Assembly: GCA_029948255.1 (NCBI GenBank)
Contig: JALIZF010001477.1
Location: forward strand, 124,001 to 188,000
Direction of reading: 5' to 3'
Origin: Telmatactis stephensoni
Lineage: Eukaryota; Cnidaria; Anthozoa; Actiniaria; Isophelliidae
Length of the DNA: 64,000 bases
The notes below the pieces were generated by a model that did no database searches, had not been told where the DNA came from, and worked only from the letters and a program-made list of their open reading frames with translations. The position numbers were made by a program, and so were the translations under genes. Numbering within the stretch: position 1 is the stretch's first letter; the number at the start of each line of letters is the position of its first letter. Shown here one piece after another: positions 33,801 to 40,901 of this stretch.

Positions 33801-35394
33801 CTTTTAACAACAACCTGGAAACGAGGTTGTGACGGCATTGAATAAACTTGACAGTATAAATCCAACTGATATTCACAACGGGTATTCACATGTTATCGAG
33901 AATTAGCCGTATGCTCTCAGCCAATCAGATTCGATGTAGTGAGCTCTACTTTCTTATCTATGCTTTCTTATCGTTATATCCTACGCGTCCATATATCAAC
34001 GTATTTAAGTGTGTTTTCTATTTCGTTTCTACAGACGCAGTATTTATCCAAGTCATTCGATGATGCGTCCTTCTCATGTTGGACCTTTCTTGTATCCAAA
34101 CACGCGCCCTCCATTCAGCCCTTTGGCATCGCCAACTGCTTCTTCAGATTCAGGTCATCCATCACCACTCTCGGGTACCATCAAAACTGATCAAGAGATG
34201 CATAGTGATATCAGTGACTTATCGAACTCATCAAAGTCTAGTTTGGAGGCAGAGGGAAGGGACCGTATGTACGCCGCTAGTCAAGCCAGATTACAAAGTA
34301 TGATTCAGAAACCCAGGAACTTTACTATTCCTGAAAACGATCACGATGAAGCTGCTCGAAAACGTTCCCGAAGTCTTACTGATGCCTCCGATATCCCTCA
34401 TCCCAACGATTACGAGCTAATGCGTAAAAATCACCCTTACGGATTTGGTAACGCAACCCTGCCATCAATTGCAGAAGTGAAACATGAAAACCAAACTGAA
34501 CCGTCGAGCGAAGAAACGAAATCGAACTCAGACGATCAAAGTGCTAAAGGCGAAGGCATGTCTAGGAGACCGCTGGGTACCTATGACAGCAGGCTCGATG
34601 CAGCAAGAGGGTTGATGAATCTCGGTGGAATGCACTTACCAATTCCATCTTTTTATCCATTCCCAGAATTCATGTACCCAGATGTTATATTTCCTCGTTT
34701 TGATGGCATGTCGAGCATGGATGTCCCTCATATTCGCAGCCCTTTCGATGTTCATAATCCTTGTTGTATGGGGCGTGACCAGTTTAGCCAGCTTGCGATG
34801 AGAAGATGGCTAAGCACACCAGACATGCTACGTTCACCCATGAATCCGCTTTTGGCTGCACAAACTGCGCTGATGTCACCGGTTGATAGGATGCGTTACT
34901 TTCAGATGCAATTCCCATTTGGGTTTCCATACCCAAGTCACAGCCATTTTGAAATTCCCTCAGGCTTGAATGACCGACAGATGTCGGATTTATCCATGAG
35001 GCAAAACCAAAGCCGTCCAGATGCAACAAATCCTGATACAAATTCTAACACTTCCAAGGACGTCCCTGCTGATGCGAAGAAAGACGAAGACAAGCGGTTG
35101 TCACCCAAGGGATCTCCCTCTAGTACACAGAATGCAAAAGAGCCGAACGATGTCAAAGGGGAAAAAGAGGAGAGCGTCGGGGACAATAAAGACTTCGCGA
35201 GACCATCCAAACCAAACGAGTCTGATGGACGTGATGTCCGTGAAGTTGATCAAAATGGTGATGTTGGGAACTCCAATTCGCCGCAATTTCGGGTCAACCT
35301 AAAAGGCATCCAAGCAGAGTTTACCAACCGTCTTGAAAGCCTCGACAGATCCTTCTCAGAGTCCTTTGGAGGACTAGGAAAGAAAGATAAGTAG
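8964..35394 (+). CDS. AHR: Aryl hydrocarbon receptor-like bHLH-PAS transcription factor without PAS-B (8 exons)
   Basis: Exons: 8964-9064, 22079-22239, 24482-24570, 29290-29379, 30996-31100, 31774-31920, 32781-32980, 34035-35394. All junctions are GT-AG and in phase, giving 750 codons. The bHLH (about residues 37-87) begins [15 protein letters not shown], the AHR-class basic region that contacts xenobiotic response elements when paired with ARNT. PAS-A follows (about 112-275), with [40 protein letters not shown] and [10 protein letters not shown]. In AHR proteins a PAS-B ligand and Hsp90-binding domain comes next. Here exon 7 joins directly to a 453-residue exon rich in Ser, Pro, Met and charged residues, with no PAS-B. 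Length is close to vertebrate AHR (about 850). Identity as AHR class is firm from exon 2 onward; exon 1 is a prediction. The role is nuclear transcription regulation by family; loss of ligand sensing is inference. Confidence 0.88.
9948..10276. mobile_element. MITE-like element with GGCCCCATCTACACGG end
   Basis: The left end is GGCCCCATCTACACGGAAAC. The right half carries complementary CGTTTTCGTGTGGACG and GTATGGACTTGGTC. Repeated ACGNAAACG blocks fill the interior. The terminal repeats are imperfect, so the exact boundaries are uncertain. The short antisense frame inside is not a gene. Confidence 0.5.
10862..11156. mobile_element. MITE with about 28-bp terminal inverted repeats
   Basis: The left end TTAAGGCGCTGTTACACACT (continuing GAAACTT) mirrors the right end AAGTTTCAGCGTGTAATAGC (continuing GCCTTTAA). 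The interior repeats GAAACTTG motifs in both directions. It lies in AHR intron 1. Confidence 0.75.
12071..12349. mobile_element. Palindromic MITE inserted in the left arm, with target duplication
   Basis: Arms of about 95 bp mirror each other: ACCATAATACTAAGAGAGCG near the left end and CGCTCTCTTAGTATTATGGT near the right. TTCAAG flanks both sides (12065-12070 and 12350-12355). The right arm of the host repeat contains the unoccupied site once, at 14759-14764. Confidence 0.85.
13051..13074. repeat. Perfect 24-bp palindrome
   Basis: GATATCATCACA followed by its exact reverse complement TGTGATGATATC. A near copy (GATATCGTTCACATGTGATG, continuing ATATC) lies at 12999-13022, with CCAATCAGAGCGC between them. 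Confidence 0.8.
13337..13443. mobile_element. Short foldback element
   Basis: ACACGGCGGCTTGAAGATAT and GGAGTTTATCTTC are mirrored by GAAGATAAACTCC and ATATCTTCGCGCCACCGTGT around a CGCTGCGCTCACTCGTGAAA loop. It lies at the C-terminal side of the transposase relic, just beyond its DLNII motif. Confidence 0.75.
13470..14060 (-). pseudogene. Tc1/mariner-like transposase relic
   Basis: On the minus strand, pieces of a Tc1-type DDE transposase can be read in order but in shifting frames. [16 protein letters not shown] with [20 protein letters not shown] is the HTH region. [10 protein letters not shown] comes next, then [13 protein letters not shown] with the first catalytic Asp. [26 protein letters not shown] and WPAQSP with DLNIIDS follow. 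At least three frameshifts and several stops separate them, so it is non-functional. A poly-T run at 13985-14000 on the plus strand corresponds to the Lys-rich stretch. Confidence 0.85.
14105..14322 (-). mobile_element. tRNA-derived SINE
   Basis: On the minus strand, GGCAGGATAGCCGAGTGGTC begins a tRNA-like head with A box TAGCCGAGTGGTC (complement of 14296-14309) and B box GGTTCGATTCCCGCT (complement of 14251-14265). An unrelated body and AT-rich tail follow toward 14105. Pol III promoter elements are intact. The missing acceptor-stem pairing and the long tail argue for a SINE rather than a working tRNA gene. Confidence 0.8.
15817..17021. mobile_element. Large foldback element (about 1.2 kb)
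   Basis: AAAGCCAGGCAACGTTTAAA and GAAGATCTATGAGAGCG on the left mirror CTCTCATAGATTTTCTTTAA and GCGTTGTCTGGCTCGTAGC on the right. Further in, TTTGTGAGATACTATAAATA pairs with the segment around 16780, and GGCTTCTAAGGGC with GCCTTAGAAGCC. A smaller palindrome (16204-16313, ATAGCCTGATCAAAACAC and its complement) sits only in the left arm and looks nested. Confidence 0.7.
17733..17961. mobile_element. Foldback MITE with GCGGAAATACGGGCAACAAA ends
   Basis: The left end TTTAAGGCGCGGAAATACGG is mirrored on the right by CCATATTTCCGTGCCTTTAT. The interior repeats GTTGCAAGTTGCA and CAACATTT in inverted order. Frames on both strands here are repeat-driven. Confidence 0.7.
19029..19104. repeat. Short hairpin
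   Basis: GAATATTTCGGCCACAAACT and GTG are mirrored by CACAGTTTGTGGCCCAAATA and TTC around AGCTAGTGGAATTCCACTAG. It lies in AHR intron 1. Confidence 0.6.
22079..22239 (+). CDS. AHR: AHR exon 2: bHLH domain
   Basis: Acceptor TTTCCAG/G and donor AAG/GTAAGC. It encodes [20 protein letters not shown], then [20 protein letters not shown], then [13 protein letters not shown]. The NPSKRHR basic stretch, the LLPFP loop and the SYLRAKSFF end of helix 2 are diagnostic of AHR/Spineless proteins rather than SIM, HIF or ARNT. Confidence 0.96.
24482..24570 (+). CDS. AHR: AHR exon 3: linker into PAS-A
   Basis: Acceptor CTTCTTCTTAG and donor GAG/GTAACA. It encodes [20 protein letters not shown] and [10 protein letters not shown], and aligns in spacing with the NGGQ...C...EGEFLLQ linker of vertebrate AHR just before PAS-A. 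In phase with both neighbours. Confidence 0.88.
26553..26686. mobile_element. Short foldback element in AHR intron 3
   Basis: GGCTCCTTCACATGAAGG on the left mirrors TTTATGTGAATGAGCC on the right. GTTGTCCCTGGTAGCAGGG pairs with CTACCGCAGGAACAACTTG. A fragment with the same AAAACAAAAGAGTTACC core recurs at 47285-47330. Confidence 0.6.
26983..27169. repeat. Inverted repeat in AHR intron 3
   Basis: CCACACATGTTGAGAAACTG and TGTGAGGAAACTGCCACC mirror GGTGGCAGTTTCCTCATGTA and ATTTCTCAACGTGTGTGG. Small antisense frames overlap it and are not genes. Confidence 0.6.
29290..29379 (+). CDS. AHR: AHR exon 4: start of PAS-A
   Basis: Exactly 30 codons, phase 0 at both ends, acceptor TCCATAG and donor CAG/GTAATG. 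It encodes [20 protein letters not shown] and [10 protein letters not shown], the PAS-A opening (GF.vV...G.lFYvS..v.d.LG..Q). Confidence 0.95.
29589..29657. repeat. Hairpin in AHR intron 4
   Basis: AATTTTGTATGAAAACCTTT and GGTAGGC mirror GCCTACC and AATATTTTCATACAAAATT. It lies about 210 bases after exon 4. Confidence 0.6.
30565..30754. mobile_element. MITE with 49-bp terminal inverted repeats in AHR intron 4
   Basis: AATAGGCCATTTGCACGATG and GCGTCATTTTACTACAACTA mirror the right end, which closes GCCATCATGCAAATGGCCTA plus TT. The interior is AT-rich and non-coding. Confidence 0.8.
30803..30906. repeat. Compound microsatellite (CT)n-(TTTC)n-(ATTC)n
   Basis: About 58 bases of CT dinucleotide pass into TTTC tetramers and then ATTC tetramers. 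It lies about 90 bases upstream of AHR exon 5 and is a pyrimidine tract on the transcribed orientation. Confidence 0.95.
30996..31100 (+). CDS. AHR: AHR exon 5: middle of PAS-A
   Basis: 35 codons, phase 0 at both ends, donor AAG/GTAAAC. It encodes [20 protein letters not shown] and [15 protein letters not shown]. The VIHQS...LIH.ED pattern of AHR PAS-A is retained as [14 protein letters not shown]. Confidence 0.93.
31330..31605. repeat. Degenerate TACGGTACAGTTACGG minisatellite in AHR intron 5
   Basis: Dozens of short TACGG, TACAG and CAGTTACGG words follow one another irregularly. The vocabulary is that of the interior of the ACGG MITE family, suggesting expansion of that element's core. 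Confidence 0.65.
31774..31920 (+). CDS. AHR: AHR exon 6: PAS-A variable loop
   Basis: 49 codons, phase 0, acceptor TTGTAG and donor AAG/GTGGGT. A charged, disordered stretch ([14 protein letters not shown]...) is followed by [19 protein letters not shown], which matches the SF.CR.RC.L....GFL strand of AHR PAS-A. Confidence 0.9.
31997..32147 (+). mobile_element. ACGGCACGG-family MITE, well-preserved copy, AHR intron 6
   Basis: The left end is GAGTCAATTTCGTATGACTG and the right end GTTTCCCACTCATACGAAAA. Inside are ACGGCACGGTCACTGCACGG, GGCAGAATTTTCAAATGTTT and TTATAGACATTACGGCAC. Confidence 0.75.
32781..32980 (+). CDS. AHR: AHR exon 7: end of PAS-A and post-PAS linker
   Basis: Acceptor TTATTTACAG, donor CAG/GTAACA, ending with a 2-base overhang. 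[15 protein letters not shown] through [12 protein letters not shown] is the last PAS-A strand pair. A Ser-rich linker with VKKEV, a possible SUMO site (psi-K-x-E), follows. In other AHRs the sequence after this strand runs into PAS-B; here the exon ends DPLGSR. Confidence 0.92.
33180..33545. other. Unidentified, possibly once-coding fragment in AHR intron 7
   Basis: The composition is more balanced than the flanking intron. A frame with Arg/Lys/Glu-rich codons ([20 protein letters not shown] near 33305-33365) is present but has no splice context or partner. No PAS-B motif is readable in any frame. It is probably an old repeat remnant. Confidence 0.25.
34035..35394 (+). CDS. AHR: AHR exon 8: long C-terminal tail and stop
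   Basis: Acceptor TTTCTACAG, then 452 complete codons to TAG at 35392. It opens [20 protein letters not shown] and is Ser/Pro-rich, then Met/Phe/Pro-rich around 34620-34960 (for example [14 protein letters not shown]), then strongly charged (Lys/Asp/Glu), ending [15 protein letters not shown] and VKHENQ are possible SUMO sites. No PAS motif, zinc finger or long Gln run is present. By position it should be the transactivation region. Confidence 0.9.
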
Positions 35395-35882
35395 CTTAAT
35401 TAGAGTTTGGGTAAGCATGTTCTTAAAAGGCCAAATAGTTTAGTTTACAAGAGGCCCTAAATAATTATTTGTAGGTACAGTGAAATAGATATTAGTAATT
35501 GTAGTGGTAGACCTGCTATATTGAATGAGATCAATAGTAGAAGATATTATTAGTAGTTATGAACAACCAATAGTTGTCTCAGTTAAAGAAGCGTGATTTG
35601 ATTTCTAATGATATACAAGGTATAATGATTGGATCAAGCGGAAAGCACACAATGTGCTGATCACGACCTTGAGATTGCGGATTATTAAAGTAATCCATTT
35701 GATTAAGCAATATAAAATTATTACTATAACCCAATATGGGTTCGTTACCACATGTACTTCTTAATTCAGTGCTAAGATATTTCATCGACAAGCATCGAAT
35801 ACTAATACGACGATGAAATTCGTTCCATCAAAAATAGCAGATGTCGATACTGCCACTTGTACTTCTTATTAAAAAATGAGAT

Positions 35883-36155
35883 ACCGCGGCAAAACGACTG
35901 CGCATGCGTAAGATTTCGAGGGCCGCCTCTTGACTACAAGAATCCCAAGCAATGTTACTTTTTTTCTTTTTATCTCCAGATTTTTTCATATCATATATTT
36001 GAGCTTACTTTTGAGCTTGAAAATAGGAAAGCATTAGGTGAAAAAAGGCAGGTGGCAGAATATACTACCACGTCTTTAAATTAATTTTTGGGACTTAATT
36101 TGGTTCAGGTTCAGGTCTTTCAGAAGGCACGCATGCGCAATACATTTTGCCGCGT
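35883..36155. mobile_element. MITE-like element with CCGCGGCAAAACG ends
   Basis: TACCGCGGCAAAACGACTGC and GCATGCG on the left mirror GCATGCGCAATACATTTTGC and CGCGTT on the right. The ends are about 30 bp and the interior is AT-rich. It lies in the first kilobase after the AHR stop, so it may be within the 3' UTR. Confidence 0.6.
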
Positions 36156-36746
36156 TCTCTAAAAAGGATGTCAACGGTCACTGAGACGGGTGATACTAGT
36201 GACGAGAAAATGATGACGTAAGAGACGTTACGAAAAAATGTTGACAGGTGATGACGTAGGGACGACCGGCTAGTGCCATAGAGGTGGATACCTCGGAGGC
36301 ACTTTATGTTTTGTTCAGATTTTTTATGTTTCATTAGATTTTTCTTTTTCTTTTTTTCTTTTGGTTTCTTTGTTATATCTGTATACAAGGTTGAAGTTTC
36401 ATAGCAGTGATGCTTTATTTCGTTAATGTCAAGACTAAATCATCGTAGGTTAGAGTAGCGTTTTTAAATTTTCTTTTAAACGACTTCAAACCTTTTTACC
36501 TAACTCACTTTAAAAGTTAGCAGGTAAAAATCGATTCAGTGAAACTTAGCTGCAAGCATTTGTTAGGCTCTTCTTAGGTATACTGAGCGTGTCCCTAAAT
36601 TGGCTGTATCCAGGAGAGCATATCTGAGAGACTGAGAGCTACGCAAGCCCTGATAAAACGTGTTGACGTGCATTTGGGTTATTTGTGACATGTGTTTCAT
36701 TCCCTTAGTTATGCTCTCCTAGTGTGTCCAATTATCAAAACCCAGC

Positions 36747-36752
36747 AATAAA
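36747..36752 (+). terminator. Possible polyadenylation hexamer for AHR
   Basis: AATAAA lies 1.35 kb after the AHR stop codon and is the first canonical one I noticed. A long 3' UTR is plausible, but nothing else supports the site. Confidence 0.2.
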
Positions 36753-39700
36753 ACTGAACCTATAGATACTAGAGAATCTTTCAAAACTACAGATTCATAA
36801 AATAGTTTTTGAGAGCGTTCGCATACCTGGTAAGCAGCCGTTTGTTGTGGGTGCTACATGAACACGTTCATATTGATAGACGTTTTTTTATAGAACTGTA
36901 AGTGTAAACATTACATAGCTTCTTAAAGAACTAAAAAGTTTGTTGTAACGTGTTATTCATTTGATGTCTTTGTATGAAATCCTTTAAAAACTAGTCTGGA
37001 TTTCCCCTTTGGTGATTGAAAGTTTACGTATTGCATTTTCACTTGAGACGTGAGAGCTGTCCAAGAGGTAGGGATACCCGTCGTAAACCGTCGTGGGACG
37101 GGACGGATAAATGTTTTAGCGGGAACATTGTCCTAAATTCGCCTCTTTTTTCCGTTTGAACGGCAGAAACATTTACCGCGGTCGGTTTACGTTGGATGGT
37201 TTTATCACATCAAGTGAATCAGCTTTTGAAAAGTTAATTGCCGTACAAAGAAGGCCTGGTTTACACAAGTAACTACATATGTGTCGCTAGTGTAAACCAG
37301 GCTTAAAGCGGTTAGCCAATACTTGCACTTGTTTGAACACCGAGTCAATGCAAACCAAACGATGCTTCATGGAAATACAAGCCAGTTTCAAGATATGCTT
37401 TACCTGCCACATGCAAAGGATTTAGAACGAGGCTAAGTGCTAAACCTTTTGTCTTGTTACGAATGAGCTTAATGCACATAGCCTCGTCTTGATTCCTTTG
37501 TATGTGGCAAGTGAAGTGTGTCTCAAGAAGACGGCTATTCGAATTAACGCGAAAACCTTGTATTTATCAAGAAGGACAAAAGTGAATTTTTGATTGAGTT
37601 CAGAAGTTTTTGTACACGACTGTTGGTTTGAGTATTTGTGCTATCGCTATTGTACGGTTAAATGGTTGGCGTAGTCATATAATCACTACTTATTTTTGTA
37701 TATATATTCTTTAATGTAGTCCTTTATTTTGTAAGCATTTTTGTTTTATGGTGTGCTGGGTTTAACTAGGCGGGACCATTTATAATCAAATAACCACAAA
37801 GTGGAATAAGTTTCTTTGTTAAACTAGAGTTTATAGTAAAATGTGTGAAACGGTGTCCAAATCATATAAGCTTAAAGGGACTACCGTGAATTATATAGAA
37901 TAGATAGGTGATGTACATTTTACTGGACTAACCGGTTTATGGATTTGCTGCCTTTGCATGGATTTACTGCCCTGCCTGTAGGGGCCAACCAGTTTGACTT
38001 GACCAACCGGTTTATCAGAATACTTTACTGGTATGGCTGTATTTCGTACCAGTTCAACCAGTTTGACCTGACAAACCTGTTTGTCTGCACGTGTCAACTT
38101 TAATTAACCGGTTTATCGAGCAAAATCAAAAGCACCCAGAGTTTCAAGTAATCATTTAGTAAGTTCAGTAAACCAGTTGGACCGCCACTGGAAAGCAACT
38201 ATTACAGAGTTTTAGGTAACTCCTTCTTCAGTTGTATTACGGTTTCATTCCAATATGGCGTCACGTAAACATGGTTTATAATAGTAATTATCTTAGTTAG
38301 CCAATCAACTATACATCCATATATTATATAATCTATAGTCTATATAGACAATCTTATTAACGTTGTCCAGATAGGACGTTTGGACTATTGCAAATATCAG
38401 TGTCTCATCAGTTAAAGTTTCATTCAAGCGCATTGAGGAAGTACTTGCTTTGCGTTTTTCGCCTTCATTGGCTCTGAAGTTGTGGATTCCATGTACACAA
38501 ACCAAATTTCGTGCGAGAAATGAATATTAATGAAACACGTGACATTGACTGTCGTCGAAATGTCTTTTTCAGCTGGACAACGTTAATGAGATTGCCTGTA
38601 TAAGCCTTATTGTATTATCGTTGCCAGATAGAAAATTTGGAACGTTCGCGGATACCACTAATTGGCACTCGTGCCAGTTTTCCACGGTTGAACGAATTGT
38701 GCCCTATGGACGGCAACCAAGTCGTTTTGATTGTATTTTCGATCTGGGAACAACAATACAATTAGCTAACCATATATATACACTTTCATATCATGTGTTA
38801 GTTGCTTAGTGATGGACATGTGAAACAATTTCTACCCATGCCTAACCCTCAATCAAACGATATTCTTTTCCGAGTTCTCTACGCATTTTGATTCAGTATA
38901 ATATTTTGATAATGTTACCGTGCGTTCACATGAACGTTAATAAGCAAAAGTAGAAAAAGAGTGTATACTAAAAGTATAGCCCTGTACTAGCATGTACTTT
39001 AATAGATAATAAACAACTACAATCTATACAGTGCGAGTTCTTTGTCAAATCCTCAATAATTCATGAGCTTCCCTCCTCTCTAGTCCCCTTCCTCTCTTTC
39101 CCCTCCCCTCCCCTCCCTAAAGGGCCTGATACTTAGGTTAATGTTCCAGTGAAAACCTCGTGCAGTGTTTGGAAATCGGAGGAAGCACTGATCAAGACAT
39201 GGAGTGTCTTGATCATGGTCTTGAATAGTCATCAAGACACTTATCTATTGTTATACAGACATTGCACTCGTCCTATACTTACTTAGATCATCTACATGTG
39301 GACATCAGACAGTTACTGAAGCCGGCAGCAATATTGGATATATTGCAGTCAGCTGAGGGCGCAGCCTGAATGCATTTGACGTCACGGCAGCTTCAACAAA
39401 AGATTTCGCATTAGCGTCACTTGTTTGTTCATCCAACATGGCTACCGCTCTATTGTCTTCTGAATTCCCAAAGGATTGGATGAAACCCAGCAATTTTGAA
39501 GGAATCTACAGAACGTGAACATAAATATCTACAGAACATAAATCTTTAGGGAACTAGATTGTTCTAAAACCACGGAGGACACATTAAAAACTCTTCTAAA
39601 TGCATGCATTAAGCTACATCATGTAATTGTCGTACTAAGAACGAAGCAGAAGAGTTGGTCTGTGTGCATTCAGTAGATCCGAGAAGTACCTTATTCTCAC

Positions 39701-40499
39701 TTAATTTCGCAAGTACTAAATTTCGCGAAAAAAAAGCCATATTTATATTTCGCGAGTATTAAATTTCGCGATTTTTCTATTCTTGAACATAGCTTTGACG
39801 TTCACGATCTGTACGCTAGCGCTATTGCAGCGAAAAGACGTTTTATTTGTAGACCGCTTAGACAACGCTGTAGTTGGACATCTTCCAAGGGAGTTGGCGA
39901 CCTTAATATCCATGACGGGAACGAGGACGGCGACGCTGGACGATGACGCAAGAACGTTTTCAAAACGGTTTTACATGCGCGCGCCGTCGTCCTTCCCGTT
40001 GCCGTCCTCGCTAGAACGAGAGAAAGCAACAACTGACGTTCTGCTGAGGACGGTGACTGTCATCGCTGTCCTCGTTCCCGTCGACGTAGATCTTAGGGCC
40101 ATTGGTTTGAGTAAAATGGGCCAACGATTTCCTGTGAAACGTGAACGTGACTTTATATTAAAGAAAGAATTTTCATAATGCCCGTTGTTCCAATATCGAT
40201 CATTACAAGGATTTGAGCCGGAGATGACCCGGTGTAATGGCATCACTTGACTCACTTGGCTATTGTCTCAAAAAGTGAGTGATCCTATGCATCACGTGAC
40301 TTTCTTAGTAAAGAAATAATTTCGGGAAAGTGTGTTATGTTCCGTCGTTCGAATGTCCGTCATTCCAAGGGTTTCAGTGAGATGAGCCAATGACCCGGTG
40401 ACTGCGGAAGTGAATACATTTGTGAAGATTCAGTTTCCAGTGACGTCCTGCTATGATGAGAAAAATACATGCAGATTCTACTGGCGGGGCTGTCGTGTT

Positions 40500-40901
40500 A
40501 TGAATGGAGCTATGGAACCAACTAAAAACTCGTCCTTCTTGCTTTCCAAGTACTTTCACATCCTACACTTTTGTGTGTCGATTGGGCTTGTGATAGTAGT
40601 GGTTCACAATCAACTTACTTACAATACAAGATTCGACAAACTTGAAAACCAAGTTACTCTTCAAGAAAAATCGAACAGGAAACTCGATGAAAGTCCCCCT
40701 ATTGAATCGAGCCTCGAAGCTGGTCATTCTATAACGAAAAGAGACAGGCTTCTGAAGTCACAACAAGGCAACAAGATGAACTCAACGACGGTGAAAAACC
40801 ATTTTCAAAACGTTACCAATTCACGACGAAAGGAACTTGTAATTCAGAACAAGGAAAAGGATGTTTTGACATGCCTGGACATGTTGCGTAGCTTTGTTAA
40901 A
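40500..40901 (+). CDS. Collagen-Ig gene exon 1: cytoplasmic end, membrane anchor, stalk
   Basis: The start at 40500 (MNGAMEPTKNSS) puts 15-20 residues before the anchor. An upstream in-frame ATG at 40398 would add 34 residues that look like read-through of non-coding sequence, and the next ATG at 40512 has the better context (G at -3 and +4). After the anchor comes a charged stalk with possible N-glycosylation (NSTT, NVTN), ending VLTCLDMLRSFVK before donor GTAAGT, phase 0. No cleavable signal peptide is seen, so type II topology is likely. Confidence 0.8.

Larger units (their letters stand above)
35400..40390. other. Intergenic region between AHR and the collagen-Ig gene
   Basis: No gene is supported. 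Contents are a 35.9-36.2 kb MITE and a hairpin at 37249-37304 (GGCCTGGTTTACAC and complement). A foldback follows at 37386-37526 (TTTACCTGCCACATGCAAAG and CTTTGTATGTGGCAAGTGAA), with a related partial copy at 63885-63930. Degenerate AACCGGTTTA repeats lie at 37920-38190. A small hairpin is at 39189-39213 (GATCAAGACA and TGTCTTGATC), TAAATTTCGCGA repeats at 39715-39775, and a GC-rich foldback at 39908-40085. Confidence 0.5.

Noticed and set aside
37920..38190. CRISPR-like array of AACCGGTTTA words
   Set aside because: Spacing and repeat sequence are irregular, and the genome is eukaryotic; a degenerate minisatellite.
40398..40499. Upstream ATG of the collagen-Ig gene as the true start
   Set aside because: Would add 34 residues with Cys and Trp-rich, non-cytoplasmic composition; the 40500 or 40512 ATG gives the usual short end before a type II anchor.
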